Below, piece after piece: positions 34,081-44,140 of a stretch of 64,000 nucleotides of DNA. Below the pieces are notes generated by a model, which was not told the origin of the DNA, made no database searches, and was given only the letters and a program-made list of their open reading frames with translations. The DNA comes from Phaseolus vulgaris. Lineage: Eukaryota; Streptophyta; Magnoliopsida; Fabales; Fabaceae. Location of the stretch: positions 9,655,344-9,719,343 of the forward strand of contig NC_023756.2 of assembly GCF_000499845.2 (NCBI RefSeq), in the 5' to 3' direction. Every line of letters begins with the position of its first letter. Position 1 is the first letter of the stretch. The position numbers and the translations under genes were made by a program.

Positions 34081-35246
34081 TATCTGTGTTGCAGTGGAAG
34101 GTTTAAAGTTTGCTGGTTGGTGGCGGAATAGAGAAAGGAAGGGGGTTAGTTTTTAATGGTGAACCTACATGCTGTACAGAGGATGGCGGTGGAGTTGAGT
34201 GGATGTATGAGTGGTTGAATTTGGAGCAGAGATCTTGCTGGCAGAATGAGTTGAGGTCCGAGAAAGGTGCTAGTTTCGAGCTAAGACCGGTTAGATAAAA
34301 ATCTTGTTCACCTATTCTCTGTTTGAATCAGCTTTAGGCCCTTGTAGGTGCAAGTATATTCAGGTCACGGGTGTGAATGTGCTGGAATTGTATGGAAGCA
34401 CCTCAGGCACTGCAGAAGCTAGTTTTCAAAAGAAAGGAATTAAAGTCCTCTCATGGCTTGGATGGGAATGGCGTGCCCATTGGAAGAAAGGCTGGTGGTG
34501 GGATTCCAATGCTGGTTGCAGTTCGTCAATGGAATAATCAGTATGAGTCTGCGGTTGACTCTGATGAAGGTGTCTTTGGTAGATGATGGGAGTGAGTTGA
34601 AGGAAGTGATCTGGGTGGCTGTGGAGCTGTGGGGCTGATCTCGGGATGGTTAGGATTTTATGCTGGAGACACCTTGCACGGTTGAGAGTAAGTACTGGTA
34701 ATTTCTTAGGACTGTGCTGAACCGCAGTGGATATAGTGCTGACAGTGGAGAGTGGTGTTCATGGTTCAGAAAACTTTTCAAATGGCAATATCATCTTGGT
34801 TGTTTAGACAAGGATCGTGGTGCGAACGCTATGAAAAGGTAAAAGGTGCAAGTGCAGGTCATGGACGGAAGTGGAGTGAAGGTGCTGAAGCAATAAGCAG
34901 GGATAAAGAAGGAAGGCGGCCTGTGGCTAAATGAATGTAGGAGTTTTTTTTTTTGGGTTTGTATATAGTGATGCAGGAAAGAAGTTGGGTACGTATGTGG
35001 GTTCTATACCCTTACGACATCTTTTTGGGGGTTTGATCACGTTTGCTGCACCTTTCGAGATGTTTTGGTTCTGTGTAAATGTGTGAGCTGGTGGGTTAAA
35101 TACCCACTATGTGTGATGTTGGCTACTTGTCTGTTGGGTGTGCCTCTGTTCATATCCTATGGAGAAGTATCTTTATTTAGTGTATACGGGTTGGGATACC
35201 CCTGAAGTATCCCATTAATTTAATTTATTTCATTGCTGATAAAAAA
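34081..35246 (+). other. LINE 3' untranslated region and A-tail
   Basis: G-rich sequence between the ORF2 stop and the A-tail. The short open frames (for example 34,304-34,586) show no domain. The terminal ATTGCTGATAAAAAA precedes the target duplication. Confidence 0.7.
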
Positions 35247-35262
35247 AAGAAAGACTTTAAAA
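35247..35262 (+). repeat. 3' target-site duplication of the L1-type LINE
   Basis: Exact copy of the 16-bp sequence at 28,112-28,127. Confidence 0.88.
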
Positions 35263-35490
35263 GTTATTATAGCTTGCGTTATTAAATTTTACAATTTTAA
35301 AAGAACATTAGTTTCCATTAAATCATTTTCTACTAAAATATCTCATCATTACTTTTACTTAAGGAATGGAACTTGGTTAATAGTTATATATTTTATAAAA
35401 TTATTATTATCAATAAAATACATTTTTTTCCTATTTTTTATATTATTTATTTAATAAATATAAAGAATTAGTTTTTTTTACGTAGTTATA

Positions 35491-35527
35491 ATATAATAAT
35501 AATAATAATAATAATTATTATTATTAG
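35491..35527. repeat. (AAT)n/(ATT)n palindromic microsatellite
   Basis: A run of AAT units passes directly into ATT units, so the tract can fold on itself. The rest of 35,263-35,715 is A+T-rich with no gene. Confidence 0.8.
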
Positions 35528-35715
35528 AGATGGAATGTTTCATTTATTATAAAAAAGCATGATAAATATTTATACATGAATATAACGTGAATTGAATTTG
35601 ATATAACTTCTTTATATGTAATAAACATTTATTTGATAATATCTCGTAGTAATAAAGTGTACTAAAAAAAATGGAATCTATTTGGTAAATACTTTACAAA
35701 TGTTTCAAGGTTGTT

Positions 35716-36182
35716 TCTCCCTGCACCATATCATTTAATATATGTACCCAACATAAATTTTAAAACCCAACATTGCCCTTATGTTTTTTGAAATGCTACA
35801 AAGGAGTATTGTGTTACTGTGGTGTGTGTTTTGAAGCCCTTATCTTTTTGGAAATGCTACAGAGGAGTGTTGTGTTAGTGTGGTGTGTGTTTTGAATGGA
35901 AGTGGTGGTGGTGTAGTGAGTTGCAACAATGATAATGTTGCAGTGATTTTTTCTGCAACAGTGGCAATGGTGCTCACTTCTACTCCAGTGACAGATCCTT
36001 CTCTCTACGCAACCATCTTCCTCTTTGTTGCTGCTACCGTGCAACAAACTTAGTGGTTCATACAGTGTTCAGTGCATATTGTTGGTGCCTCAATGAAAGT
36101 AGGGTTTTATATCATTAAGGGCAAATAAGTCTTTTCAAATAATGGTATTGGGTGCAGTCTTAATTGATATGGTGCAAGGAGA
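35716..36182. mobile_element. Small TIR element (non-autonomous DNA transposon)
   Basis: The left end TCTCCCTGCACCATATCATT... (35,716-35,752) is complementary to the right end ...TTAATTGATATGGTGCAAGGAGA (36,143-36,182), with TTGGGT/ACCCAA at the inner edge. That gives imperfect arms of about 37-40 bp around a 390-bp core. The core holds a tandem duplication (35,785-35,836 and 35,846-35,897, offset 61 bp, AAATGCTACA.AGGAGT) and a small hairpin (GCAACA...TGTTGC). No matching target duplication was found. Superfamily not assigned. Confidence 0.5.
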
Positions 36183-36373
36183 ATGATGGAGATCAAGCCC
36201 AAGAGAACATGGAGGCCACTCATCAAGCTCAAGAAGAGGTGGAGGCACAAATGGAGGACGCCCATGGAGGTCAAAGTCCACCTCAAAGGATTACAAGAAG
36301 CATGTTCAAAGCCTTGGGAGCTAGAGGACATTTATTTTCTCTTTTTGTAGTGTCTTTAGTTGAAGGTGCTTAG
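36183..36373 (+). pseudogene. C-terminal tail of a gypsy polyprotein
   Basis: An open stretch rich in E, Q and H is followed by PPQRITRSMFKALGARG and a stop at 36,371-36,373. The motif P-x-R-I/L/M-TRS-x-x-K is typical of the very end of Ty3/gypsy polyproteins, just before the polypurine tract and 3' LTR. A purine tract and an LTR-like region follow. Upstream pol is absent, removed or overwritten by the TIR element at 35.7-36.2 kb. Confidence 0.5.
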
Positions 36374-37165
36374 AGGGAAACCTTAGAAACCTCTTTTTTA
36401 TATAGCATCTTTTAGGTTTTTAAATAGGAGCTTTAGGGGGGTGTATTAGTAGATAGGTGTAGGAGTAGAATAGGGGGTGCCAAAGTAAAGGAAGGGATCA
36501 CACCTTCCTTGCTTGGCAATTAGCGCCGGTTCTAGATAGCTTTTGGAGGGAATTTTGAATTGTTTAGCTTTCATTTTTCAGCACCTTAGGCTATAAATAG
36601 AGGTGCCTTCCTTGTAAAATTCAGATTTGAATTCATCTAAAGAAACTATACTCAAAATTGGAGTGAGCATTTGGAGAGCTTTTGAGCTTCTACTCTAGTC
36701 TTATCTTGAAGGACCATGGTTTCCTCAAGTGGCGGCTTCCACACTCATCTAGGAGCATCCATACTTCTAGTGGCGTGATCATCCAACCTATCTTCCATCT
36801 TCATGAGCATTCTCTTCTCTTTCCTTTCTTCTCTTTCAATTACTCTTGTTGTCTTGTGTTCTTGAGCAATTTTTTGGTTCGGCTGTCCTTAATTTTCCAG
36901 CACCTATGTTTTGGTTTTCTAAATTCTGTTCAGCACATTTGTTTGTGGTTTAATTCTGTTCGGTCCTCTCTTTTATAATTCCTTTGTTGATTCAATTTGA
37001 CAATATTTGGTTCATCCAAATGAGTTTGGGAATTGGTACTTGTATTGGTGAGTTCTTGACTTAGAACCATGATCCAACTTCTAAGAAAGTGCCTCTACAT
37101 TTTCCAGCTCAAGGTGATTCCTCAAAGTGTCAAGAATCTTGTTCTATGTGGCTATTGGAATCACA
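36374..37165 (+). repeat. LTR-like region of the gypsy element
   Basis: Follows the polyprotein tail. It contains a TATA box (TATAAATAG, 36,592-36,600), then a leader-like pyrimidine-rich stretch, ending near GGAATCACATCAGAG. That end partly resembles the initiator-tRNA-Met primer-binding site TGGTATCAGAG. Exact termini and target duplication not resolved. Confidence 0.45.
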
Positions 37166-38467
37166 TCAGAGAATCTGCCATGTTTCAATTTATATGGAAA
37201 GGAGCCCATAAATCCATCCTATGTGCGAAACAAAAATAAGATAAAATAATGTTTCTTAAATTGAGCTAAGCCCATCACAATTGAACATGTACATCAAATT
37301 GGATTCAAAACCCTAATTTACATAATTGTTGGATACGGCTGTTCTCTAGTGCATCAACAACTTACAATCTAAGGCTATAAAATGCAAAGAAAAGGAGATC
37401 ACTAAGAGAATACAAAGATAACCAACATTAAATAATTTTGAAAGTCCCTTGGTGACAAGTTGGTGACAAGGGGACAAGAGTTTCAAAGAGTGGTGCAATA
37501 GTTATCCATTTGATGTCGAAGGTGAACTTATAGTCCACAAAAGGAGAGTGTGAAAAGAAAAACAATAGGAAAAGGAAGAATAAAAAAGAAGTTCTTATCA
37601 CCATAAATTGTCTTCAGGTATCATTAATGGCAAATTGTAGTAATGATAGGTTTCACCAATTATACGCTTTCATTTACTTTTTTTCAATTGGCAAACACAT
37701 TCACTTTTGAAGAGAAAATTTTCATACATAAGATTTGTTGGTATTTATTAGCGATTGCTAAAAATTTTGTAGGTGACGAGGGAAAGAAGCAATCAAAGTA
37801 AGTACTTTATTTATTATCATGAATTTTTTCTTTGTTATTTTGATTATTCTTTTGTAATTAAGTTTGTTTCTTGAACAGGTACTTATAGTTATGAGTTTAC
37901 ATTTTTTTCAGTAAATTTTTTTAAATAAAAAATAAATCAATTTATGAAGTTTTAGATTATTGTTGGGATGAATGAAATACATGCATATACTTATTTAGTA
38001 TATTTTTAGTGAAGAGGTAAAATGGTTATTATTTTTTGCTACAGGAATGCATTCTTTCATTGCACAATATTTTTTTTGTCAATGTATTTAATATGCAAAA
38101 TTGTATTTCCTTCACCGTATACTTTTGGAACCCTTTCTGAAACAAATTGAAGACATTATTTTCCTTCATGTTACCATAAGATTTGATCCTAGAGGTTAGA
38201 CTCTTTATCGTCCTTTCTTTTTTCACACTTAATCCCTTTTTATTATCAATTTTTTTATTCTTATATTAAAATATCAAATATCAAATCAAGATATATTCAT
38301 TATTATATTTTTAAATATATAAATGACCTCAATTGTGAAGAACTTATACTTCTTAACACTAATATTAAGTTTTCTTTTCCATTTTGGATTTGCATTGTTG
38401 TAGTTTATATTCGATTATTTCAAATAGTATGACTTTTGGTATGTTACTCAACTAATCATGATACATT

Positions 38468-38493
38468 TATATATATATATATATATATATATA
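38468..38493. repeat. (TA)13 microsatellite
   Basis: Uninterrupted TA dinucleotides, seen directly. Confidence 0.88.
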
Positions 38494-38643
38494 ATATGTA
38501 TATATTAGTTCATGAATGATTGATATTTTGTAGATTTTGAACACAACATTTTTTAAGTCCACATATGTTATAAACATATTGGTGAATTATACCTCCTCAA
38601 CCATTTTTTGCAACTTCATGTTTTCGTAATCATCCTCATCACA

Positions 38644-38900
38644 GGAATCCTCAATATCACAATCCACATGGTCATCTTCAAAATAAGAATGATTAATAAT
38701 CACAATTCGATTCATTAGTTGGTTGTTCCCCTTTTTCTCTTGCTCTTCCAATCACTCCCCACCAAGGATTTGAACATATTGGTAAAGAGTAAGAGAAAGA
38801 GTAAGAGAAAGAGGATAAATATCTGAGTGTTTTTCCAAATTGTAATCATGAATCATTATAACTCTGAAGATGACCATGTGAACTGTGACATTGAGGATTC
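38644..38900. repeat. Imperfect inverted repeat with ~58-bp arms
   Basis: Arm 38,644-38,701 (GAATCCTCAATATCAC..CCACATGGTCATCTTC) is the reverse complement, with mismatches, of 38,843-38,900 (GAAGATGACCATGTG..GTGACATTGAGGATTC). The loop of about 140 bases contains AAGAGTAAGAGAAAGAGTAAGAG. The right arm read forward encodes an acidic stretch (NSEDDHVNCDIED), so the arms may be an inverted duplication of a coding relic. Confidence 0.65.
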
Positions 38901-39086
38901 TTGAGATGTGGATGATCACGAAAATATCAAGTATAAAATAGTTAAGGAATCACATGTACACCATTAATTCTCATAAGATCCAATGTGTTTAATTTTATTG
39001 CCATTTGAAAATACAAGTATATACCATTTTTTAGATATATTAGTAAATGTCATGACTATGAATAGATGAAAAGAAGACAAAATTTA

Positions 39087-39090
<4 letters not shown>

Positions 39091-39122
<32 letters not shown>
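39091..39122. repeat. (TA)16 microsatellite
   Basis: Uninterrupted TA dinucleotides, seen directly. Confidence 0.9.
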
Positions 39123-39123
<1 letters not shown>

Positions 39124-39903
39124 CTATGTGGATTATGCCAATTAGTGAGATTCTACTAAGTGCATTTGGGAACTTGATAAACAGACATAAAAATTGCCAT
39201 ATCTTTCATCGTAGTTGGAAAGACAATCATAAGGACTATATTACTGACATGGTAAAGTTGATTCATGTCTAGTATAATTTTTTAAAGTATTTTTCTTGAA
39301 TAGTTTTACGTGTTGTAATATGTCTCACAAAATCTTTTTTGTTAATTACACTCATGATTGAGTAAAATTTATTTTGTAAATGAATTGATTGAACAAACGA
39401 GACATGTACCAATACATAACTTAAGTATGAAACGAAGACAATGTAAACATGAATTGAAATAAAATGATATAAACTTTTAAGACCTAGTAGAACACAATTT
39501 TTCACATCCCTAATCCTAGGGTTGATCCATATCAATATCGTGATTTAGTACATTTTGGTGTTCTTAGAAGGATCAGTACATAATGTAATTACTTTTTGGT
39601 TAATATAGTTTTTCTAATTGTTATATTTTTATATCCACTAGTTATAGAAAATATGAGGACAAAAATTGATAAGAACTAAGAATCTTCCAAGACATATTAA
39701 TTAGATTATGTGTCTTTAGTATTGTCTCATATCATATTTGTTTTAGTGTTCTTTTATTCGATCTAATTATATATAGGATTGTTATTCAACCGAATCCTCA
39801 AGCACAATATAATTTATATTGGTACTCAAACTTAAAAAGGTGAAAACATTATTACTAAAATGATTGTTGTTATGATTGTATGAAGTTTTTTCAATTTGTA
39901 TGT

Positions 39904-40276
39904 TTTAAAATAAGTTTAATTACCCTTTTAGTTCCTATATTAAAGGTCAAAAATCAATTTCATCCATTTATTTTAAAAAATTCAATGTCACCCGTAACAT
40001 TTCTTTAAAAGTTTAATTTGGTCTAAACTTTTTTAAAGCAATTCAAAGTGGTAGTCCCAACTTTTTTAAAACGATTTAATATGGTTAGAACACATATAAT
40101 TCAACGTGTAGTAGTAGAATTGTTGAAGTAAATTAATTTAATGAGATAGAAGGAACCATATTGAATTGTTTTAAAATAAATTTGGATTATATTGAACATT
40201 TTAAAATTAGAGGGATGAAATTGGTTTTTTTCCCCTTAATATAGGAACTAAAAAGGTAATTAAGCCTTTAAAATAA
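39904..40276. mobile_element. MITE, Mutator-like, with 10-bp target duplication
   Basis: The element spans 39,914-40,266 (353 bp). The left end GTTTAATTACCCTTTTAGTTC continues to CTATATTAA, and the right end TTAATATAGGAACTAAAAAGG continues to TAATTAAGCC. The two are inverted repeats over about 50 bases, with CAATTTCATCC / GGATGAAATTGG further in. It is flanked by TTTAAAATAA at 39,904-39,913 and 40,267-40,276. A 9-10-bp duplication with long TIRs indicates the Mutator superfamily. No coding capacity. Confidence 0.85.
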
Positions 40277-40489
40277 AAGGACACACATGGTTTCATAATC
40301 ATAACCTTTTTAAAATGGCTTATTACCTTATAAAAATAAGTTGTCTATAACCCATAAGTCATATTTTAGTAATCTCTCCACTAATTTTATATGTAGTGTG
40401 AAATAGATCTTATGGACTTATTATCGTCATATATATGGGAGTTTCTTTGTTTAATGTAGCTCTTTGTGCTTGCTACTTCACGGAAACAT

Positions 40490-40850
40490 GGATATAGTTA
40501 GACTCAAATTTGATTCTTGAAAAGGAAAACTATTATCTTTAACGGGAAGAGTTCAACTTGTAAATACTATCATATTAGGTATGTTGCTATATATTTTTCT
40601 AATATATTCTTGGTCTATGTCATTATTGAATGAATTAAATACTTTAATTTAAAACTTTATCTTAATAGGCGATGTTATTGTAAAGGAGGCTAGTGACTCT
40701 TAAATGGGATAAATTGTGTTTATTGCGCAAGGAGGGCTTTTTAAGAGTGACCTCTATCAAAGTTCTCCATAGAGTTGTAATCGTAAAACTCACTTAGGAT
40801 TTCTTATTTTCTAATTATGCCTATTATACCTTTATGCACTCCATGATATC
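40490..40850 (+). pseudogene. LINE reverse-transcriptase C-terminal fragment
   Basis: KGKLLSLTGRVQLVNTIILG (about 40,521-40,580) is followed, in another frame, by TLKWDKLCLLRKEGFLRVTS and IKVLHRVV (40,696-40,775). These match the plant LINE segment between the RT domain and the zf-RVT module, also seen at 32,750-33,010 as KGRFLSMAGRLCLIKYVL and LCRTKEEGGLGIRDIR. The connecting part is damaged. A short, dead fragment. Confidence 0.65.
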
Positions 40851-40928
40851 AAAAAAATATAGATAAAAATTGTGTCTTAGGTTGGGTGTACACCCTCTTC
40901 CATTTTGCCTCGAATATCAATTTATATA

Positions 40929-42087
40929 TGATAAGTGTTATATTTCAGTAATATTAAAATACATGCACTTATGAATATTAATTGATAAAACAACTGTAAT
41001 ATAATCCCTAATTTATGAATTTAAACTTTTTTACATACTTTGTGATTATAATTTGAATAAGAACAATTTATTCTCAAATTTGTGTTAATTTCAGGATTCT
41101 AGGGAAGAATGGAGATGAAAATGCAAAAGGAGAATAAACAAAGATAAAAAGGAAAAGTTAGAACGCTCCAACACTCGCCCAAGCCAGAAGCTCCAGAGGA
41201 TCTCACCCAAGCGAGCCCAATCACGCTTGGGTGAGAAGTCACTTAGCCCAAGCCCGACTAGGTTAAATATGAGGCGTGAGGCACAACCCTAGATTAGGAA
41301 TGGGGAGAATAGAAGGTGTTAGAAACATCATGGATCTTCTTTTCTTGCTTTCCATGCTTGTAATGACCATCATGAGTGGCTAATTCTACCTTTTAGGTTT
41401 GGGAGTAATCTGTTCAAACTCTTATGTATTGAGGTGATATTTAAATATAACATTCTACTCTTGATTGATGATTGGTATTGTCATTTTATTTGTAATGCTT
41501 GGTTACTATGATCAAGATCCTTAGATTTGACTGGAAAATACTTATAAGTTTCTGACCCAAATGATAATGCTTAACATATTTGAATGTTAGGAATATATTT
41601 GAAATGTTAATTCTTATCAACATCGAATCGTAATGCTAAGGAGTTTTTATAAATATATGAAGAATCAATATTTAGGAAACATTATTAATAATTTTGTATG
41701 CGAGGAATCAATATGAATGATTTTTATATGTGGATAAATGTCAATCAAGATGAAATGTTATATGCGAGGAATTGATATAAATAAATTTTATATGGGCATC
41801 AACATCAATCAAAGGATAGAATATTATTATGCTATTCAAAATACATAAGAGTAAGAAGAATGGACCCCAAATCAAAATTTTCCCAATTGAACCTACAAAC
41901 TCTTTAACTTGCTTTCTTTACAATTCTTGCAATCACTATAACAAACTCCCAACAAACTTTGTTATTTTGTTTTCTCTTTAGTAAATCTTATACTTGATAA
42001 TTCAACTATTCCTTGTGGGTTTGATATTCTTCCTTAGGGACAAATTATTACTTCTAATGTGGTACACTTGCCGTAACATAGTCATCA
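40929..42087 (+). mobile_element. LTR, second copy of the 15.4-kb family, inverted
   Basis: Starts TGATAAGTGTTATATTTCAG and ends ATAGTCATCA (TG...CA, 1,159 bp). It is homologous along its length to the reverse complement of 15,417-16,544, including GGTGAGAAGTCACTTAGCCC. The five bases on either side (ATATA and AGTTT) do not match, and on the right it abuts a copia gag remnant exactly. It therefore seems to mark a recombination or deletion junction rather than a clean solo LTR. Confidence 0.8.
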
Positions 42088-42840
42088 AGTTTTTATATTT
42101 TTGATTGCCGCCATATTATTCATATTTTTGTAATAGTTTCTGTTCCCAGCAGCCTTCAATGCAATTGTCCTCACATGCTTGTCCTCATTCTCTTGAACAC
42201 TTAGCTTGTTCATCTCTAACTCGTGCTCTCTCCTCTTTCTAAACAATGATGCAGTGGTCATGGAGGTTAGATCCTTTGATTCAAATATGGCAGTAACCTT
42301 GGGCTGCCATGATCTATCAAGACACTTGAGAATTTTGATATTAAACTCCTCTTTATCAAATGTTTTCCCAAGACTCATAAGATGATTTACAATGTGAGTA
42401 AACTGTTTTTGCACTTCTACAATTGTTTTTCCCTTTTGCATTCTGAACATCTCATATTCTTGTATGAGAGTGTGCTTCCTTTCCCTTTTCACATCATTGA
42501 TGCCTTCATGAGTTACTTCAAGAGTATCACACATCTCCTTTGCTGATTCACATTGAGACACCCTGAAAAACTCGTCAGAACTTAGTGCAGATGTAATAAT
42601 ATTCTTAGCAATCATATTGGGCCTTTTTACTTTCTTGCTTAGACCATTGGGACCAAGGTTTTTCATAAATTACTTTTTCATTTTCAATCATAGGGATAAA
42701 AAGACCATTTTTAATTGCATCCTAAATACCTTTGTTAATAGATTCAACAAAGATTTTCATCCTTACCTACCAAAATTGGTAATTTACACCACAAAACAAT
42801 GGTGGTCTATTTATATAAGCACCTTCCCCAAAAGGTAGTT
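42088..42840 (-). pseudogene. Ty1/copia gag (UBN2-type) fragment
   Basis: Minus-strand reading begins near 42,830 with PPLFCGVNYQFW and RMKIFVESINKGI, then DAIKNGLFIPM. It continues in a 193-codon open frame with SALSSDEFFRVSQCESAKEM, IQEYEMFRMQKGKTIVEVQK, HIVNHLMSLGKTF and ILKCLDRSWQPKVTAI. This is the copia gag (UBN2) domain, the capsid protein. A primer-binding-site relic and LTR lie just upstream at 42,896 and beyond. The fragment is cut at 42,088 by the LTR at its left, so protease and pol are absent. Confidence 0.85.
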
Positions 42841-42895
42841 TATCAGTCATAAAAACAGATTTTTGGATCAAAACTTGAGTAACTTTCAAGAACCT

Positions 42896-42910
42896 AGCTC
42901 TCATACAAAT
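42896..42910 (-). other. Primer-binding-site relic of the copia element
   Basis: On the minus strand ATTTGTATGAGAGC follows the LTR terminus CTAACA. It matches the initiator-tRNA-Met primer-binding site ATTGGTATCAGAGC at 12 of 14 positions. Its place between LTR and gag fits. Confidence 0.65.
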
Positions 42911-43330
42911 TGTTAGAATTGTAGGCCTAAAACAAGACGAGGGTGAATTTTTTTTAAACGTTTTTTACAAACTTTGAAGGTATGGAGAAAGCCAATGAAG
43001 AATCAAAGCCAAAGGAGTGAAAATGCTCAAGTTACAAACTGTTTTAGTTGATTTCAAGAAAATCAATCAGTTGTTTTTGCGATTCAACCGATTGTTTTTA
43101 TCAGCAGTTTATAAAAACAAATTAAAACAGATATAATTGAGATTAGGGAAAGAGAGAATCATACAAAAAAATTTATATTGGTTCACTTTTACATTCATAA
43201 ATTCAAAAACTTCCAAAACTTAATCAATCAATTGTCTTATTCGAAAACTTTGATTTATATGACTTAAAATCATCACATAAGATTCAAAAACATTTAAGTA
43301 ATGTCAGAAAGCATTATAAGATTATAAAGA
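42911..43330 (-). repeat. 5' LTR (3' part) of the copia element
   Basis: Minus-strand 3' end ...CTTGTTTTAGGCCTACAATTCTAACA (key parts: TTTAGGCC, CTAACA) matches the ends at 9,550 and 44,141. It contains CAATCAGTTG and CAACCGATTG (43,066-43,100). The upstream LTR limit is unclear; it may extend into 43,330-44,130, which carries TCGTCTAA-type motifs shared with 13.2-13.9 kb. Confidence 0.6.
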
Positions 43331-44140
43331 TAAAGTGTAGACACTCCCTAATATGTTAGACTGTTTAATGCGTAGAAGACTAAGTGACCGTATATTGTGT
43401 ATAAACTCTAGTGATTGTCTAATGTGACCATTAACATTGTTTCATTGAGTTTTCCTTGAGCTTTGGAGACATTTGAGTTGGTATGTCTTTAGAGATCGTT
43501 TAACGAGAATGAAAGCTTAATCGTTTGATATATTTATGATAACGATATATTTTATAGTATGTTGAGTATCCAATGATCATTTAACATGGTTACTTTAGTG
43601 AAACTGTCTATTGTGTCTACTTTAGTGAGATTTTCTATTCGATGGATAATGTAAATTTTCTATCATTTAGTCTTTGGTTTATACACATGAGTGAACTTTG
43701 TTAAATCCTTTAACACTTCTTATAATATTTATTATAATAAAAAATCATAGACTCTCTTATCGCGAAACCATCTAATAAGTATTAGGTCGTCTATAAGTAT
43801 TAGATCGTCTAACATGTACTGAATTGTCTAGCGTGTCAACAATGATATCATTAAACTTATTTCCTATGTTTAGTCTATACGTTATACCATTTTTATATTA
43901 CTTTTGTTTATAATGGTAGGGAGAATTTTTTTGTGTATTCATTACATGAAGTTGAAAAAGTATAAGTCTTATAGAGTCTCAATCATCATTAAAAAAAAGT
44001 AAGATTATTGATCAAACTGAAAAAAAGAAAAACTTTGTTGCGTGAAATTTTTTGGAATGAGGTATTTTGATGATAAACTAAATATTTTAAGTGTTTATTG
44101 TTTTCATGGATGGATGAATTTAAATCATGCATGTAAATAG
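43331..44140. repeat. Repeat region with TCGTCTAA-type motifs
   Basis: No gene. Phrases such as ATAGACTCTCTTATCGCG plus AAACCATCTAA, TTAGGTCGTCTA and TTAGATCGTCTAACA match 13,240-13,760 in the same orientation. Possibly the upstream part of a copia LTR. Confidence 0.45.

Larger units (their letters stand above)
28128..35246 (+). mobile_element. Full-length L1-type LINE (non-LTR retrotransposon), 7.1 kb, decayed
   Basis: The element runs from TGCAAAATGGCGG to an A-tail (GCTGATAAAAAA) between exact 16-bp target duplications. It holds a short 5' leader, ORF1 (28,134-30,369), ORF2 (30,369-34,080) and a 1.17-kb 3' untranslated region ending in ATTTCATTGCTGAT-A(n), a style seen in plant L1 elements. 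Its base composition is clearly more G-rich than the flanks. Both ORFs are interrupted by a handful of lesions (listed under them), so it is no longer autonomous. It appears complete or almost complete at the 5' end, which is unusual because most LINE copies are 5'-truncated. Confidence 0.92.
37166..39903. other. Non-coding, A+T-rich, with hairpin and microsatellites
   Basis: No gene recognised. It contains the inverted repeat at 38,644-38,900 and TA runs at 38,468 and 39,091. The stretch about 39,120-39,270 (plus strand) reads like decayed coding sequence (NCHIFHRSWKDNHKDYITDM) of unknown origin. Confidence 0.4.

Noticed and set aside
34110..34934. Several open frames in the LINE 3' region as extra genes
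   Set aside because: Overlapping frames without domains, located between ORF2 and the A-tail; best read as 3' UTR.
37780..37806. Possible 25-bp micro-exon (TTTTGTAG, GTGACGAGGGAAAG..., GTAAGTAC)
   Set aside because: Splice consensus alone with no neighbouring exons or recognisable protein.
40929..42087. Clean solo-LTR call for the second LTR copy
   Set aside because: Termini are clear but flanking 5-mers differ, so a simple insertion plus recombination is not supported.
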